Counted from the stretch's first letter, positions 49,213 to 58,895 are shown. The stretch is DNA of 64,000 nucleotides from Nocardia farcinica (GCF_001182745.1 NZ_LN868938.1:1550001-1614000); one strand, 5' to 3'. Notes: generated from the letters alone by a model not told the origin. Made by a program: numbers and translations.

Positions 49213-49229
49213 CCGCTTGTGACAAGCGG
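49213..49229. promoter_or_regulatory. Perfect 17-base palindrome
   Basis: CCGCTTGT-G-ACAAGCGG, 8-bp arms, about 75-90 bases before the PucR-like start. The one-base centre fits a dimer binding site, possibly for the regulator itself; a 7-bp hairpin with a TGA loop is also possible. Confidence 0.45.
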
Positions 49230-49329
49230 CAAAAGAACACGCGATCGTTTAGGGAAGCCGACAACGACCGCCGGGCCGGTGTGGACGCCCCGGACCCTCG
49301 TCCACACCGGCTCCGCGCGGTCTAGCCGG

Positions 49330-49497
49330 TCACACGCACAAGCTGACTTCGAGCACGGGCAGCGGCAACGGCAGGCACACCTCCACCGAACCCGACACCG
49401 GGGCCGGTGCGGCGGCGGACGCGGTGCCGGTGCTGAGCGCCGCGACGGCCACCGCGAACGTAGCGACTGCGAACGAGCGGACAATTCTGGAGTTCAT
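49330..49497 (-). CDS. Very small secreted protein with Cys pair
   Basis: A 55-residue protein: Arg-containing N-terminus, hydrophobic core and AxA site (TASAAAP), leaving a mature peptide of about 26-29 residues with two Cys at either end of a Leu-Pro-rich stretch (VCLPLPLPVLEVSLCV). ATG 49497 has GAGGAAG upstream. The mature part is too short for an enzyme; it may be an exported peptide closed by a disulphide. Confidence 0.6.
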   Translation of the reverse strand: MNSRIVRSFAVATFAVAVAALSTGTASAAAPAPVSGSVEVCLPLPLPVLEVSLCV

Positions 49498-49754
49498 GGA
49501 TACTTCCTCGGTCGAACTTCGGTGAAACATCCCGATCTGCGGGACATCTCGATCAGATCACGGCGCCGCCCGACCACCGGAGCAGATTTTCATGTTTCGG
49601 CCTTTCCCTATCGCGCCGGCCGGAATCGTCGGAGAAATCCACAACGACGGCTTGCAGCGGACACGCACGGCATCGGCTAGGAATGCCCGTTGTTTTCCGC
49701 TCCGACCATCCCCACCCGTTCGGCCCCCGCGAACCGGTGCGGGACAATGGCGGG

Positions 49755-50675
49755 GTGAGCACGCGCACCACCCTCGATCACCTTCCCGACCTGCGGGTAT
49801 TGCCGCCGGCCGAGTGGCGGGCACGCGCGCGGGCGCATCGGGCGCGCTTCGAGGAGTTGGTCGGGCCGTACCTGGAACGCCGCCGAGCCGGGCAGAACCA
49901 CCCGGTGATCGATTTCCTGTTCACCTACTACGGGCACAAGCCCGCGCAGTTGCGGCGCTGGCATCCCGGCTTCGGCGTCGGGCTCGCCGGCGCGGGCGAG
50001 TACGACGGGGCGCGCGGCTACCACCGGGTCGGGGGCGTCGTCACCGCCGATCCGGCTTTTCTGGCCCGGCGCCGGGACACCGTGGTGTTCATCGCCGATC
50101 TGCTGCGCGCCACCGCCGCCCGGCCACCGCAGCTGTCCTGCTTCGGCCTGCACGAGTGGGCGATGGTGTATCGCACCGACGAGGTCAGGCACCGGCAGGT
50201 GCCGTTGCGCCTGGGCCGGGCGGGCACCGACGCGGTGGTGGAATCGATGTCGTTGCGCTGCACCCATTTCGACGCCTACCGCTTCTTCACCCCGGAGGCC
50301 GTCGGGCGCAACGCGGCCGCGCTGACCCGCGACGACCAGATCGCCGTCGAACAGCCCGGCTGCCTGCACGCCAACATGGATCTGTACAAGTGGGGTTTCA
50401 AACTGGTCCCGCTGATCGATTCGGCGCTGCTGCTGGATTGCTTCGAGCTGGCGTGCGCGGCCCGCGAGCTGGACATGCGGGCCAGTCCCTACGATCTGCG
50501 CGACTACGGCTACGCGCCGGTGCCGATCGAAACACCGTCGGGGCGGGCCGAATACGTGCGCGGTCAGGCGGCGTTGGCCGAGCGAGCGGGCGGGCTGCGC
50601 GGCCGGCTGCGTGCCGCCTGTGAACGGTTGCTCGCGCATCCGGTCGAGGCGGCGACAGCGACCGTGTCGTCCTGA
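49755..50675 (+). CDS. Conserved actinobacterial protein often labelled 3-methyladenine DNA glycosylase
   Basis: A 306-residue cytoplasmic protein with conserved-looking segments NHPVIDFLFTYYGHKPAQLRRWHPG, CFGLHEWAMVYR, LRCTHFDAYRFFT and ANMDLYKWGFKL. Relatives in Nocardia and Mycobacterium carry a DNA glycosylase label, but I see no helix-hairpin-helix glycosylase signature, so the name may be wrong. GTG 49755. It is divergent from the small secreted protein. Confidence 0.6.
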   Translation: MSTRTTLDHLPDLRVLPPAEWRARARAHRARFEELVGPYLERRRAGQNHPVIDFLFTYYGHKPAQLRRWHPGFGVGLAGAGEYDGARGYHRVGGVVTADPAFLARRRDTVVFIADLLRATAARPPQLSCFGLHEWAMVYRTDEVRHRQVPLRLGRAGTDAVVESMSLRCTHFDAYRFFTPEAVGRNAAALTRDDQIAVEQPGCLHANMDLYKWGFKLVPLIDSALLLDCFELACAARELDMRASPYDLRDYGYAPVPIETPSGRAEYVRGQAALAERAGGLRGRLRAACERLLAHPVEAATATVSS

Positions 50676-50794
50676 CGCGTCCGCCCGGTTCCCGGAAATC
50701 GCCTCCGGCGCTGCGGACCTCTCATTACCATGCAGTCAGTTCGCACCGCCGGGTCCGGCGGGCACCTGACAAGGAAGTTGGGGGGATTGCGACG

Positions 50795-52369
50795 ATGCGT
50801 TCTCCGAGCGGGATGCGCCGCGCCCGGCCGCTGGCCGTGCTGGTCGCCGGTGTGCTGGCCGCGATGATGCTGCCCGGCGGCGCGGGCGCGGATCTGCGCT
50901 CCGACATCGAGACGGCCGTCCAGGAGTTCTTCGACGTGGGCCGCACCGCCGTGCCGCGGGCGGACTGCGGGCCCGGCTCGCGACCCGAGCCCGGCCTGCA
51001 GGGTGACGTGCCCGCCGCCGACCGCGACAGCGGCCGCAGCACGATGGGCTACAGCTGCAACATCTCGATGGTGGGCCGGTATCCCGGCCACGGCGCGGGC
51101 ATCACCTCCACGAGCTTCGAGCACTGCGCCTACCTGGGCACCTTCTTCCCCGGCAATCTGCTGACGCAGGGCGGCGGCGTGCAGGTACTCGACCTGTCCG
51201 ATCCGGCCGCTCCCCGGCACACGGCCACGCTCACCGAACCCGCCATGGTCGCGGGCACCTGGGAGAGCCTCAAGGTCAACACCGAACGGAAACTGCTCGT
51301 CGGCACGGGCGTGCCGCTGCTCCTCGGGGCCGGCTTCCTGTCGGTCTACGACGTCTCCGACTGCGCGCATCCCCGGCTGCTCAACCCCGGGCCCGGCACC
51401 AACCCGGCGATGCCGCTGCCGATCACCACGCACGAGGGCGGCTTCTCCCCGGACGGGCGCACCTACTGGGCCTCGGGGATCGTGCCCGGCTTCCTCAGTG
51501 CCGTCGACCTCACCGATCCCGCCAACCCGCGGGTGATCTGGCAGGGCCTCACCGGCATCGAGGCGCACGGGTTCGGCGTCAGCCCCGACGGCAACCGGCT
51601 GTATCTGTCCGCGCTGGGCGGTTTCACCGTGCTCGACGTCGGCGCCGTGCAGCGCCGCGACCCGAACCCGCAGGTCCACCACATCGGGCGGACCTTCTGG
51701 ACCGACGGGTGGGCCACCCAGCACAGCATCCCGGTGAGCTACGACGGCGAACCGTTCCTGTTCACCGTCGACGAAGGCGGCTCCGGCGGGGTCAAACTGA
51801 TCGACCTCTCCGACGAGACCGCGCCGAACGTCGCCGCGAAGCTCAAGCTCGAGATCAACCTGCCCCAGCACATCGACAGCAATATCGGCTCCTCGATGGG
51901 CGGTTCGGCCTTCGCCTACGAATCGCACTACTGCGCGGCCGACCGGCAGGTGAATCCGACCGCGCTGGCCTGCGGGTGGATCTCCTCCGGCATCCGGGTG
52001 TTCGACGTGCGTGATCCCTTCGCGATCCGCGAGATCGCCTATTTCAACCCGCCAGCCCGCACCGGGCGCAACCTCGAGCTGTGGAACTCCCCGCACGCGC
52101 TGGCCTCGCTGATCGGTGTGCCGCTGATGAGCGCGCCGACCGCGGTGCGGGCGGTGCTGGAGGGCGAGTTCAACCCGCACGACGCGCTCACCCCGCGCAC
52201 CGGCAGGCTGGCCTTCGGCGACGTGTCCACCGACTGGTGCTTCTCGCCGCCGGAGTGGCGCGGCGATCAGCTCTACGTGGCCTGCTCGGACAACGGCTTC
52301 ATGGTGTTGCAACTGGAGAACGGGGTGTACACGCCGCCGCCGGATCAGCGCTCGGTCGTCGGGTCGTGA
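50795..52369 (+). CDS. Secreted LVIVD-repeat (beta-propeller) protein
   Basis: A 524-residue exported protein with signal peptide (cut near GAGA, about residue 32). Several blades share the LVIVD pattern (VQVLDLSDPAAPRHTATL; SAVDLTDPANPRVIW; VKLIDLSDETAPNVAAKL; IRVFDVRDPFAIREIAYF). Eight or so Cys suggest an oxidised, extracellular fold. Function unknown. ATG 50795. Its stop overlaps the DUF305 gene start by 4 bases, so the pair is coupled. Confidence 0.82.
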   Translation: MRSPSGMRRARPLAVLVAGVLAAMMLPGGAGADLRSDIETAVQEFFDVGRTAVPRADCGPGSRPEPGLQGDVPAADRDSGRSTMGYSCNISMVGRYPGHGAGITSTSFEHCAYLGTFFPGNLLTQGGGVQVLDLSDPAAPRHTATLTEPAMVAGTWESLKVNTERKLLVGTGVPLLLGAGFLSVYDVSDCAHPRLLNPGPGTNPAMPLPITTHEGGFSPDGRTYWASGIVPGFLSAVDLTDPANPRVIWQGLTGIEAHGFGVSPDGNRLYLSALGGFTVLDVGAVQRRDPNPQVHHIGRTFWTDGWATQHSIPVSYDGEPFLFTVDEGGSGGVKLIDLSDETAPNVAAKLKLEINLPQHIDSNIGSSMGGSAFAYESHYCAADRQVNPTALACGWISSGIRVFDVRDPFAIREIAYFNPPARTGRNLELWNSPHALASLIGVPLMSAPTAVRAVLEGEFNPHDALTPRTGRLAFGDVSTDWCFSPPEWRGDQLYVACSDNGFMVLQLENGVYTPPPDQRSVVGS

Positions 52370-52998
52370 CCGTGCCGCGCGCGATGCGGATCGCCGCCTC
52401 CGCCGCACTCGCACTGACGCTGCTGGTGCTCGGCGCGGCGCTGCGCCCGCTGGTGCTGCCCGAACGCCACTCCGCGCCGCCGGTGCTCAGCACCGTGGAG
52501 ACCGGATTCACCCAGGACATGGCCGCCCACCATCAACAGGCGCTGCTCATGGCCGACCGGCTCGCGCCCGACGCCGACCCGACCGTGCGGCGGCTCGCCC
52601 GGCAGATCACCGACACGCAGCGCATCGAGATCGGCACGATGCTGGGCTGGTTGCGCTTGGCGGGCGCCTCCCCGCTGCCCACCGAGCACCTGGGCTGGCT
52701 GCCCGCCGGACACCGGCACGACGGGCCGGACGAGGCCGCCGGTGGCATGCCGGGCATGGCGAGCACCGCCGACCTCGACGCGCTCGCCGCCGCCCGCGGC
52801 CGCGACGCCGACATCCTCTTCCTGCAGTTGATGATCCGCCATCACGAGGGCGGGGTGGCGATGGCGCGGGCCGCCGACGCGCTGCTCGAGCGCGGGCCGG
52901 TGAAGGAGACCGCGCGCTCGATGGTGCAGCAGCAGGGTCAGGAGCTCGGTGTGCTCAACGCGCTGCTGGTGCAGTTCGGCGGGCAGCCACTGCCCTGA
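52366..52998 (+). CDS. DUF305 membrane-anchored/exported protein
   Basis: A 210-residue protein with one N-terminal hydrophobic helix (about 10-30). Two His-rich motifs mark DUF305, DMAAHHQQAL at about 51-60 and MIRHHEGGVAMA later; the family is ferritin-like and often metal-related (copper). GTG 52366 overlaps the upstream stop (GTGA); a GTG at 52372 is also possible. It may bind metal outside the membrane with the propeller protein. Confidence 0.85.
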   Translation: MTVPRAMRIAASAALALTLLVLGAALRPLVLPERHSAPPVLSTVETGFTQDMAAHHQQALLMADRLAPDADPTVRRLARQITDTQRIEIGTMLGWLRLAGASPLPTEHLGWLPAGHRHDGPDEAAGGMPGMASTADLDALAAARGRDADILFLQLMIRHHEGGVAMARAADALLERGPVKETARSMVQQQGQELGVLNALLVQFGGQPLP

Positions 52999-53064
52999 GC
53001 GGCGGCGGTATCGTCGGATCAGCTCGACCACGTCCGGGTCGAGGGGAAGGACACCACCGCGCGC

Positions 53065-53808
53065 ATGATCCAGCTGGACCAGATCACCATTCCCGAGCAC
53101 GTGTTCGGGTATCCCGGTGTCGCCTTCGGCGGTTACGTCGCCGGCGTGCTCACCGCCCACTCCCCCGCCGAGACCCTGCGTGTCGACTTCCGCGGCGCGG
53201 TGCCGGTCGGCACACCACTGACCCGCACCGGCACCGCCCGCGGCGGCCTGGCCCTCACCGACGCCGACGGCGCCGTTCTCACCGAAGCCCATCCCGCGAC
53301 CCTCGACCTCGACGTCCCGGACTGCCCGCCGCGCGCCGAGGTCGAGGCCGCCACCGACCGCGCGCTGCGCTCCACGCGCCGCCCCTACACGCACTGCTAC
53401 GGCTGCGGGCAGGGCTGCCCGCCCGGCCGGGGCCTACGGTTGTTCCCCGCGCCGCTGCGCGAGCGCGGCCTGGTCGTCTCCGCCTGGACCCCCGATCCGG
53501 CGCTGGCCGGTCCGGACGGCACGGTGGGCAGGGAGAACGTCTGGGCGGCGATGGACTGCCCCGGCGGCTGGGTCGGCTTCACCCTCACCGGGATGCGGCA
53601 GGGATCGGTGACCGCCGCGCTGACCACCACCGTGCTCGCACCGGTCGAGGCGGGCGCGCCGCACATCAGCTACGCCTGGCCGCTGGCCGTCGAGGGGCGC
53701 AAGCACACCGTCGGGGTGGCGCTGGCGACGTCCTCGGGCGAGCTGTGCGCGGTGGCCGAGGCGCTGTGGATCGAGCCGCGCGAGCCCTCCCCGCATCCAC
53801 TGCCCTGA
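53065..53808 (+). CDS. Double-hotdog thioesterase-like protein
   Basis: A 247-residue protein whose two halves each look like a hotdog fold (FGGYVAGVLTAHSP in the first; NVWAAMDCPGGWVGF in the second). Between them is a Cys cluster CYGCGQGC (about 112-119) that could bind a metal or be structural. Relatives are uncharacterised in actinobacteria. ATG 53065 with AAGGACACC upstream. A strong hairpin follows it. Confidence 0.65.
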   Translation: MIQLDQITIPEHVFGYPGVAFGGYVAGVLTAHSPAETLRVDFRGAVPVGTPLTRTGTARGGLALTDADGAVLTEAHPATLDLDVPDCPPRAEVEAATDRALRSTRRPYTHCYGCGQGCPPGRGLRLFPAPLRERGLVVSAWTPDPALAGPDGTVGRENVWAAMDCPGGWVGFTLTGMRQGSVTAALTTTVLAPVEAGAPHISYAWPLAVEGRKHTVGVALATSSGELCAVAEALWIEPREPSPHPLP

Positions 53809-53852
53809 CCGCCCGGCATCCACTGCCCTGACCGCCCGACCGCCCGGAAACG

Positions 53853-53886
53853 AACGAACCCCCGGCCCAGTGGCCGGGGGTTCGTT
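53853..53886. terminator. Strong hairpin between convergent genes
   Basis: A perfect 15-bp stem (AACGAACCCCCGGCC / GGCCGGGGGTTCGTT) with loop CAGT, placed between the double-hotdog gene and the minus-strand genes. It works in either direction; no long T tract. Confidence 0.75.
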
Positions 53887-53906
53887 GCGCCGGGATCAGC
53901 GGCAGG

Positions 53907-54008
53907 TCACAGCGGGGGGAATCCCGCGGAGCCGGTGGCCATCCAATTCCAGAAGGCCGCGGCACGATTGGTGACCAAGGCGACGATGTCGAGAACGACG
54001 CTTCCCAT
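53907..54008 (-). CDS. Candidate 33-residue amphipathic membrane peptide
   Basis: An ATG-started frame with AGAGG upstream encodes a peptide of 33 residues: a hydrophobic N-terminal helix (SVVLDIVALVTN), an aromatic part FWNWM, and a short Gly-Phe-Pro-Pro end. There is no signal peptide. Size and character recall the tiny cell-wall channel peptides (PorA/PorH) of Corynebacterium, but no homology is claimed. It lies 45 bases downstream of the malate synthase stop and could be expressed from its own promoter. Confidence 0.5.
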   Translation of the reverse strand: MGSVVLDIVALVTNRAAAFWNWMATGSAGFPPL

Positions 54009-54053
54009 GAATACCTAACCTCTCGATTGCAGTGCGTGGCCCAGGGTAGCGGC

Positions 54054-56234
54054 TCACACCCGCGAGAGCGCCTTGGCCTCACGGCGGCGGCGGTGCAGGA
54101 TGGGCTCGGTGTAGCCGTTGGGCTGCTTGGTGCCCTCCAGGATCAGTTCCTTGGCCGCCTGGAAGGCGATGCTGCCGTCGAAGTCCGGCGCCATCGGGCG
54201 GTAGTTCGGGTCGCCGGCGTTCTGCCGGTCCACCACCGGGGCCATCCGCTCCAGGCTGGCCACCACCTCGTCGGCGGTGACGATGCCGTGGCGCAGCCAG
54301 TTGGCCATCAGCTGGCTGGAGATGCGCAGGGTGGCGCGGTCCTCCATGAGGGCGACGTCCTTGATGTCGGGCACCTTGGAGCAGCCGACGCCCTGGTCGA
54401 TCCAGCGCACCACGTAGCCGAGGATGGACTGGGAGTTGTTGTCCAGCTCCTGGCGGATCTCCTCCGGCGACCAGTTCGGGTTCGCCGCCAGCGGGATCTC
54501 CAGGATCTCGTCGACGCTCGCGCGCCGCCCGCCCTTGGCGATCTCGGCCTGCCGCTTGAACACGTCCACCAGGTGGTAGTGGGTGGCGTGCAGGGTCGCG
54601 GCGGTCGGCGAGGGCACCCAGGCGGTGTTGGCGCCCGACTTCGGGTGGCCGATCTTCTGGGCGAGCATGTCGGCCATCAGGTCGGGCATGGCCCACATGC
54701 CCTTGCCGATCTGGGCCTTGCCGGGCAGGCCGGTGGCCAGGCCGGTGTCGACGTTCCAGTCCTCGTAGGAGGCGATCCACTGCTGGGACTTCATGTCGGC
54801 CTTGCGGACCATCGGCCCGGCCTCCATCGAGGTGTGGATCTCGTCGCCGGTGCGGTCCAGGAAGCCGGTGTTGATGAAGACCACGCGCTCCTTGGCGGCC
54901 TCGATGCAGGCCTTCAGGTTCACCGTGGTGCGGCGCTCCTCGTCCATGATGCCGACCTTGAGGGTGTTGCGGGCCAGGCCGAGCACGTCCTCGATGCGGC
55001 CGAACAGTTCGTTGGTGAACGCCACCTCGTCGGGGCCGTGCATCTTCGGCTTGACGATGTAGACCGAGCCGGTGCGGCTGTTCTTCAGCTCGACGTCCTC
55101 GCGCAGCGAGTGCTTGGCGATGAGCGAGGTGATCAGGCCGTCCATGATGCCCTCGGGCACCTCGTTGCCCTGCGCGTCGAGGATGGCGTCGGAGGTCATC
55201 AGGTGGCCGACGTTGCGCACGAACAGCAGCGAGCGGCCGTGCAGGCGCAGCTCGGACCCGTCGAGCGCGGTGTAGACGCGGTCGGGGTTCATGGTGCGGG
55301 TGAAGGTCTTGCCGCCCTTGCTGACCTCTTCGGCCAGCGTGCCCTGCATCAGTCCGAGCCAGTTGTGGTAGCAGAGCACCTTGTCCTCGGCGTCGACCGC
55401 GGCGACCGAGTCCTCGAAGTCCATGATGGTGGTGACGGCGGACTCGAGCACGATGTCCTTGATGCCCGCGGTGTCGGTGCTGCCGATCGGCGACTCGGGA
55501 TCGATCTGGATGTCGATGTGCAAGCCGTTGTGCTTCAACAGGATCGAGGTCGGCTTGGCCGGATCGCCCTGGTAGCCCACCAGTTGCGAGGCGTCGGCGA
55601 GGCCGATGGTGGTGCCGTCCTCCAGCCCGACCTCGAGCTCACCGTCGACGATCGCGTACGAGGTGGAGCCGATGTGCGAGCCGGTGATCAGGGTGACCGC
55701 GTCGTCGAGGAAGTTGCGCGCCCACTCGATGACCTTGTCGCCGCGCACCTTGTTGTAGCCGGTGCCCTTCTCCGCGCCGTTGTCCTCGGGGATGGCGTCG
55801 GTGCCGTAGAGGGCGTCGTAGAGCGAGCCCCAGCGCGCGTTGGCGGCGTTGATCGCGAAGCGCGCGTTCATCACCGGCACGACCAGCTGCGGGCCCGCGG
55901 TCTCGGCGATCTCGCTGTCGACGTTCTGGGTGGTGATCTGGAAATCGGCGGGTTCGGGCCGCAGGTAACCGATCTCGGTGAGGAAGTTCTTGTAGGCGGC
56001 CTTGTCGTAGTTCGCGCCCGGGTGCTCCGCGTGCCAGGCGTCGAGCTTGCCCTGGATCTCGTCGCGTTCGGCCAGCAGGGCGCGGTTGCGCGGAGCCAGA
56101 TCGGTGATCACCTGCTCCGCACCCGCCCAGAACGCGGCGGAATCTACGCCGGAGCCGGGCAGTGCCTCGTTCTCGATGAAGTCGTGGAGAACCTTGGCCA
56201 CCTGGAGCCCGCCGACCTGAATCCGCTCTGTCAT
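54054..56234 (-). CDS. glcB: Malate synthase G
   Basis: Condenses glyoxylate and acetyl-CoA to malate in the glyoxylate cycle, needed for growth on fatty acids or acetate. The 726-residue length fits isoform G. Family signatures: [15 protein letters not shown], the long inserted beta domain, [19 protein letters not shown], and [16 protein letters not shown] near the C-terminus. ATG 56234. It is the right-hand end of the block shared with M. tuberculosis, where it is Rv1837c. Confidence 0.96.
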   Translation of the reverse strand: MTERIQVGGLQVAKVLHDFIENEALPGSGVDSAAFWAGAEQVITDLAPRNRALLAERDEIQGKLDAWHAEHPGANYDKAAYKNFLTEIGYLRPEPADFQITTQNVDSEIAETAGPQLVVPVMNARFAINAANARWGSLYDALYGTDAIPEDNGAEKGTGYNKVRGDKVIEWARNFLDDAVTLITGSHIGSTSYAIVDGELEVGLEDGTTIGLADASQLVGYQGDPAKPTSILLKHNGLHIDIQIDPESPIGSTDTAGIKDIVLESAVTTIMDFEDSVAAVDAEDKVLCYHNWLGLMQGTLAEEVSKGGKTFTRTMNPDRVYTALDGSELRLHGRSLLFVRNVGHLMTSDAILDAQGNEVPEGIMDGLITSLIAKHSLREDVELKNSRTGSVYIVKPKMHGPDEVAFTNELFGRIEDVLGLARNTLKVGIMDEERRTTVNLKACIEAAKERVVFINTGFLDRTGDEIHTSMEAGPMVRKADMKSQQWIASYEDWNVDTGLATGLPGKAQIGKGMWAMPDLMADMLAQKIGHPKSGANTAWVPSPTAATLHATHYHLVDVFKRQAEIAKGGRRASVDEILEIPLAANPNWSPEEIRQELDNNSQSILGYVVRWIDQGVGCSKVPDIKDVALMEDRATLRISSQLMANWLRHGIVTADEVVASLERMAPVVDRQNAGDPNYRPMAPDFDGSIAFQAAKELILEGTKQPNGYTEPILHRRRREAKALSRV

Positions 56235-56433
56235 CTACTGCCTCATTTCCGAGAAGCCGGGTGGGAAAGGACGGCATTCATATTACCCACCGGTAGTGGG
56301 CCCCTTTCCGTGGGCCGAGGGCGTAGCTGCGGGTTGGCCGGGCGGCGCCCCTTGCCCGGCACCGCCGGGGCCCTTAATGTACTGATCGGAACATTTCGGC
56401 CGGAACCCCGTTTCCCCGACGCAAGGAGTGCTG

Positions 56434-57174
56434 GTGTCGCTCACGGACAAGGTCGTCCTGGTCACCGGAGGCAGTCGCGGCCTCGGCAAGCAGATGGTGC
56501 TGGCCTTCGCCGCGGCGGGCGCGGACGTGGTGATCGCCAGCCGCAAGTTCGACGGCTGCGCCGCGCTGGCCGAGCAGGTGCGCGAGCAGCACGGGCGGCG
56601 CGCGCTCCCGGTGGCGGCCAACGTCAGCGACTGGGCGCAGTGCGACGCGCTGGCCGAGGCCGCCTACGCCGAGTTCGGCCGGGTGGACGTGCTGGTGAAC
56701 AACGCGGGCCTCTCGCCGCTGTACCCGAGCCTGGACCAGGTGAGCGAGGCGTTGTTCGACAAGGTGATCGGGGTGAATCTCAAGGGTCCGTTCCGGCTCT
56801 CGGCCCTGATCGGCGCGCGGATGGCCGCGGGCGCGGGCGGCAGCATCATCAACATCTCCTCCATCGAGGCGGCCCGGCCGGAACCGCTCGCCGTGCCCTA
56901 CGCCGCCGCCAAGGCCGGGCTCAACGCCCTCACCGCGGGCCTGGCGCAGACCTTCGGCCCGACGGTGCGGGTCAACACCATCCAGTGCGGCCCGTTCGCC
57001 ACCGACATCTCGGCCGCCTGGCCGGACGAGCTGCGCGCCGAACTGGCCCGGCACACCGCGCTCGGCCGGGTCGGCGAACCGCACGAGATCATCGGCGCCG
57101 CATTGTTCTTCGCCACCGAGGCGTCCTCGTTCGCCTCCGGAGCCACCCTCGCCCTCGACGGTGGCTGGCGATGA
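56434..57174 (+). CDS. Short-chain dehydrogenase/reductase
   Basis: NAD(P)-dependent oxidoreductase of 246 residues: TGGSRGLG at 11-18, NNAG at 89-92, Ser in ISSIEA near 142, and the YxxxK catalytic pair Y156/K160. GTG 56434 is preferred because AAGGAG sits 5 bases before it. It starts an operon with an alcohol dehydrogenase, a TetR regulator and an acyl-CoA dehydrogenase, so a lipid or alcohol catabolic route is likely. Confidence 0.88.
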   Translation: MSLTDKVVLVTGGSRGLGKQMVLAFAAAGADVVIASRKFDGCAALAEQVREQHGRRALPVAANVSDWAQCDALAEAAYAEFGRVDVLVNNAGLSPLYPSLDQVSEALFDKVIGVNLKGPFRLSALIGARMAAGAGGSIINISSIEAARPEPLAVPYAAAKAGLNALTAGLAQTFGPTVRVNTIQCGPFATDISAAWPDELRAELARHTALGRVGEPHEIIGAALFFATEASSFASGATLALDGGWR

Positions 57175-57208
57175 GGGGCCACGGCACCGAGGCGAACGGC
57201 GGGACGGC

Positions 57209-58258
57209 GTGAAAGCACTGACCTACGCGGGGCCGCAAGCGATTTCGTGCACCGAGGTGGACGTTCCGGCCCTGCCCGGCCCGGACGGCGCGATCGTGCG
57301 CGTGACGGCGGCCGGGATCTGCGGCAGCGATCTGCACATCTACGGGGGTCACGGCTTCACCCCGGGCACCGGGTACGGCGTCGGGCACGAGGCGGTCGGG
57401 CAGGTCGTGGAGCTCGGGCCGCAGGCGCACGGGTTGTCGGTCGGCGACCGGGTGCTGGTGCCCGCCTCCGCGGGCTGCGACCGGTGCGGGAACTGCCGGG
57501 CCGGCGTCGTGGCGGCGTGTGCGCGGCAGCCGCTGCCGGTGGACGCGTGCTACGGGCTGGGCGGGGCACTGGCCGGTGCGCAGGCGCAGCTGCTGGCGGT
57601 GCCGCACGCCGGCGGCAACCTGGTCCGGTTGCCGGACGCGATCGGTGACGAGGCGGCGGTCGTGCTCACCGACAACGCCCCCACCGCCTGGTACGGCGCC
57701 CGGCGCGCACGGATCGCCCCGGGCGACACGGTGGTGGTGATCGGTCTCGGTCCGGTCGGGCTGATGGCCGTGCAGGCCGCGTTCGTGATGGGGGCGGCCC
57801 GGGTGCTCGGCGTCGACCTGGTCGCCGACCGGCGCGCCCGCGCCGCCGCACTCGGCGCGGAACCGGTCGAGGGCGACGATCCCAAGCAGGCCGTGCGCGA
57901 GATGCTCGGCGGCGGCGCCGACGTCGCGTTGGAGGCCGTGGGCGCCGACGCCACCATCGCGCTGGCGACCGCCGTGGTCGGCCACCGTGGCCGGGTCGCC
58001 GTCGTGGGCGTCAGCCAGAACCGGGCGTTCCCGTTCCATCTGCCGCTCGCGCAGGTCAAGGAACTCGAGTTCCACATCGGCCTGTGCTCGGTGCAGTACG
58101 AACTTCCCGCCCTGCTGAGTCTCACGGCCGCGGGCAGGCTACGCCCCGAGGTGGTGGTGTCGCACCGGCTGCCGATGTCGGCCGGGGCGCGGGCCTACCG
58201 GATGTTCGCCGACCGCGCCGACGACGTGTGCAAGGTCGTGCTCGACCCGTGGCGATGA
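57209..58258 (+). CDS. Zinc-dependent medium-chain alcohol dehydrogenase
   Basis: A 349-residue MDR enzyme. The catalytic zinc site is C38 and H60-E61, with the structural zinc cysteines at 90, 93, 96 and 104. The Rossmann nucleotide loop VVVIGLGPVGLMAVQ is in the second half. GTG 57209 gives the normal N-terminus. Its stop overlaps the TetR start (ATGA). It probably oxidises an alcohol for the same pathway as the SDR and acyl-CoA dehydrogenase beside it. Confidence 0.9.
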   Translation: MKALTYAGPQAISCTEVDVPALPGPDGAIVRVTAAGICGSDLHIYGGHGFTPGTGYGVGHEAVGQVVELGPQAHGLSVGDRVLVPASAGCDRCGNCRAGVVAACARQPLPVDACYGLGGALAGAQAQLLAVPHAGGNLVRLPDAIGDEAAVVLTDNAPTAWYGARRARIAPGDTVVVIGLGPVGLMAVQAAFVMGAARVLGVDLVADRRARAAALGAEPVEGDDPKQAVREMLGGGADVALEAVGADATIALATAVVGHRGRVAVVGVSQNRAFPFHLPLAQVKELEFHIGLCSVQYELPALLSLTAAGRLRPEVVVSHRLPMSAGARAYRMFADRADDVCKVVLDPWR

Positions 58259-58893
58259 GCGAGCAGACGCGCACCCGCCGCCGCGGCAGGCCACCCGCCT
58301 CGGCGGCCGGCGCCGCCGACACCCGTGAGCGCATCGTGCGCGCCGCGGTGGAGCTGTTCGCGGAGAAGGGTTTCCACGGCACCGGCGTCGCCGAGATCGG
58401 CGACCGCGCCGACGTGCAACGCGGGGCGCTGTACTACCACATCGGCTCCAAGGAAGAGCTGCTGTGGCAGATCCTGCACGGCTACACCGCGCTGATGCTC
58501 GCCGACGCCGAACGCATCACCGACGGCGACGACGACCCGGTGGCGAAACTGCGCAAGCTGATCCGCAGCCACGTCGTCCTGATCGTCCGGCACCGCCGCG
58601 AGGTCGCCATCCAGCTGCGCGATGTCGGCGCCCTGACCGGCGAGCGGGCCGCGCAACTCCAGGAACTGCGCGACCGCATCCAGGCACGCTGGCAGCGGGT
58701 GTTCGACGCCGGCCACGCCGCCGGTCTGCTGCGCACCGCCGACCACGTGGTCACCAACAGCGTGCTCGGCATGCTCAACACCGTCACCCTCTGGTATCGC
58801 CCGCACGGCGGACGCACCCCCGCCGAGATCGCCGACATCCTCGCCGCCACCGTCCTCGACGGTGTCGTCACCATCTCCCACACGAAAGGCTGA
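58255..58893 (+). CDS. TetR-family regulator of the SDR/ADH/ACAD operon
   Basis: A 212-residue repressor. The helix-turn-helix part is ERIVRAAVELFAEKGFHGTG, ending YYHIGSKEELLW by residue 68, in the style of regulators of lipid catabolism (KstR2/FadR-like). It lies inside the operon with 4-base overlap to the ADH gene and 2 bases before the ACAD gene, so it probably controls its own operon. Confidence 0.85.
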   Translation: MSEQTRTRRRGRPPASAAGAADTRERIVRAAVELFAEKGFHGTGVAEIGDRADVQRGALYYHIGSKEELLWQILHGYTALMLADAERITDGDDDPVAKLRKLIRSHVVLIVRHRREVAIQLRDVGALTGERAAQLQELRDRIQARWQRVFDAGHAAGLLRTADHVVTNSVLGMLNTVTLWYRPHGGRTPAEIADILAATVLDGVVTISHTKG

Positions 58894-58895
58894 CC

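Noticed and set aside
53997..54029. GGTTAGGTATTC upstream of the 33-residue peptide looks like half an iron box
   Set aside because: Only one half matches the consensus; the other arm is absent, so iron control is not supported.
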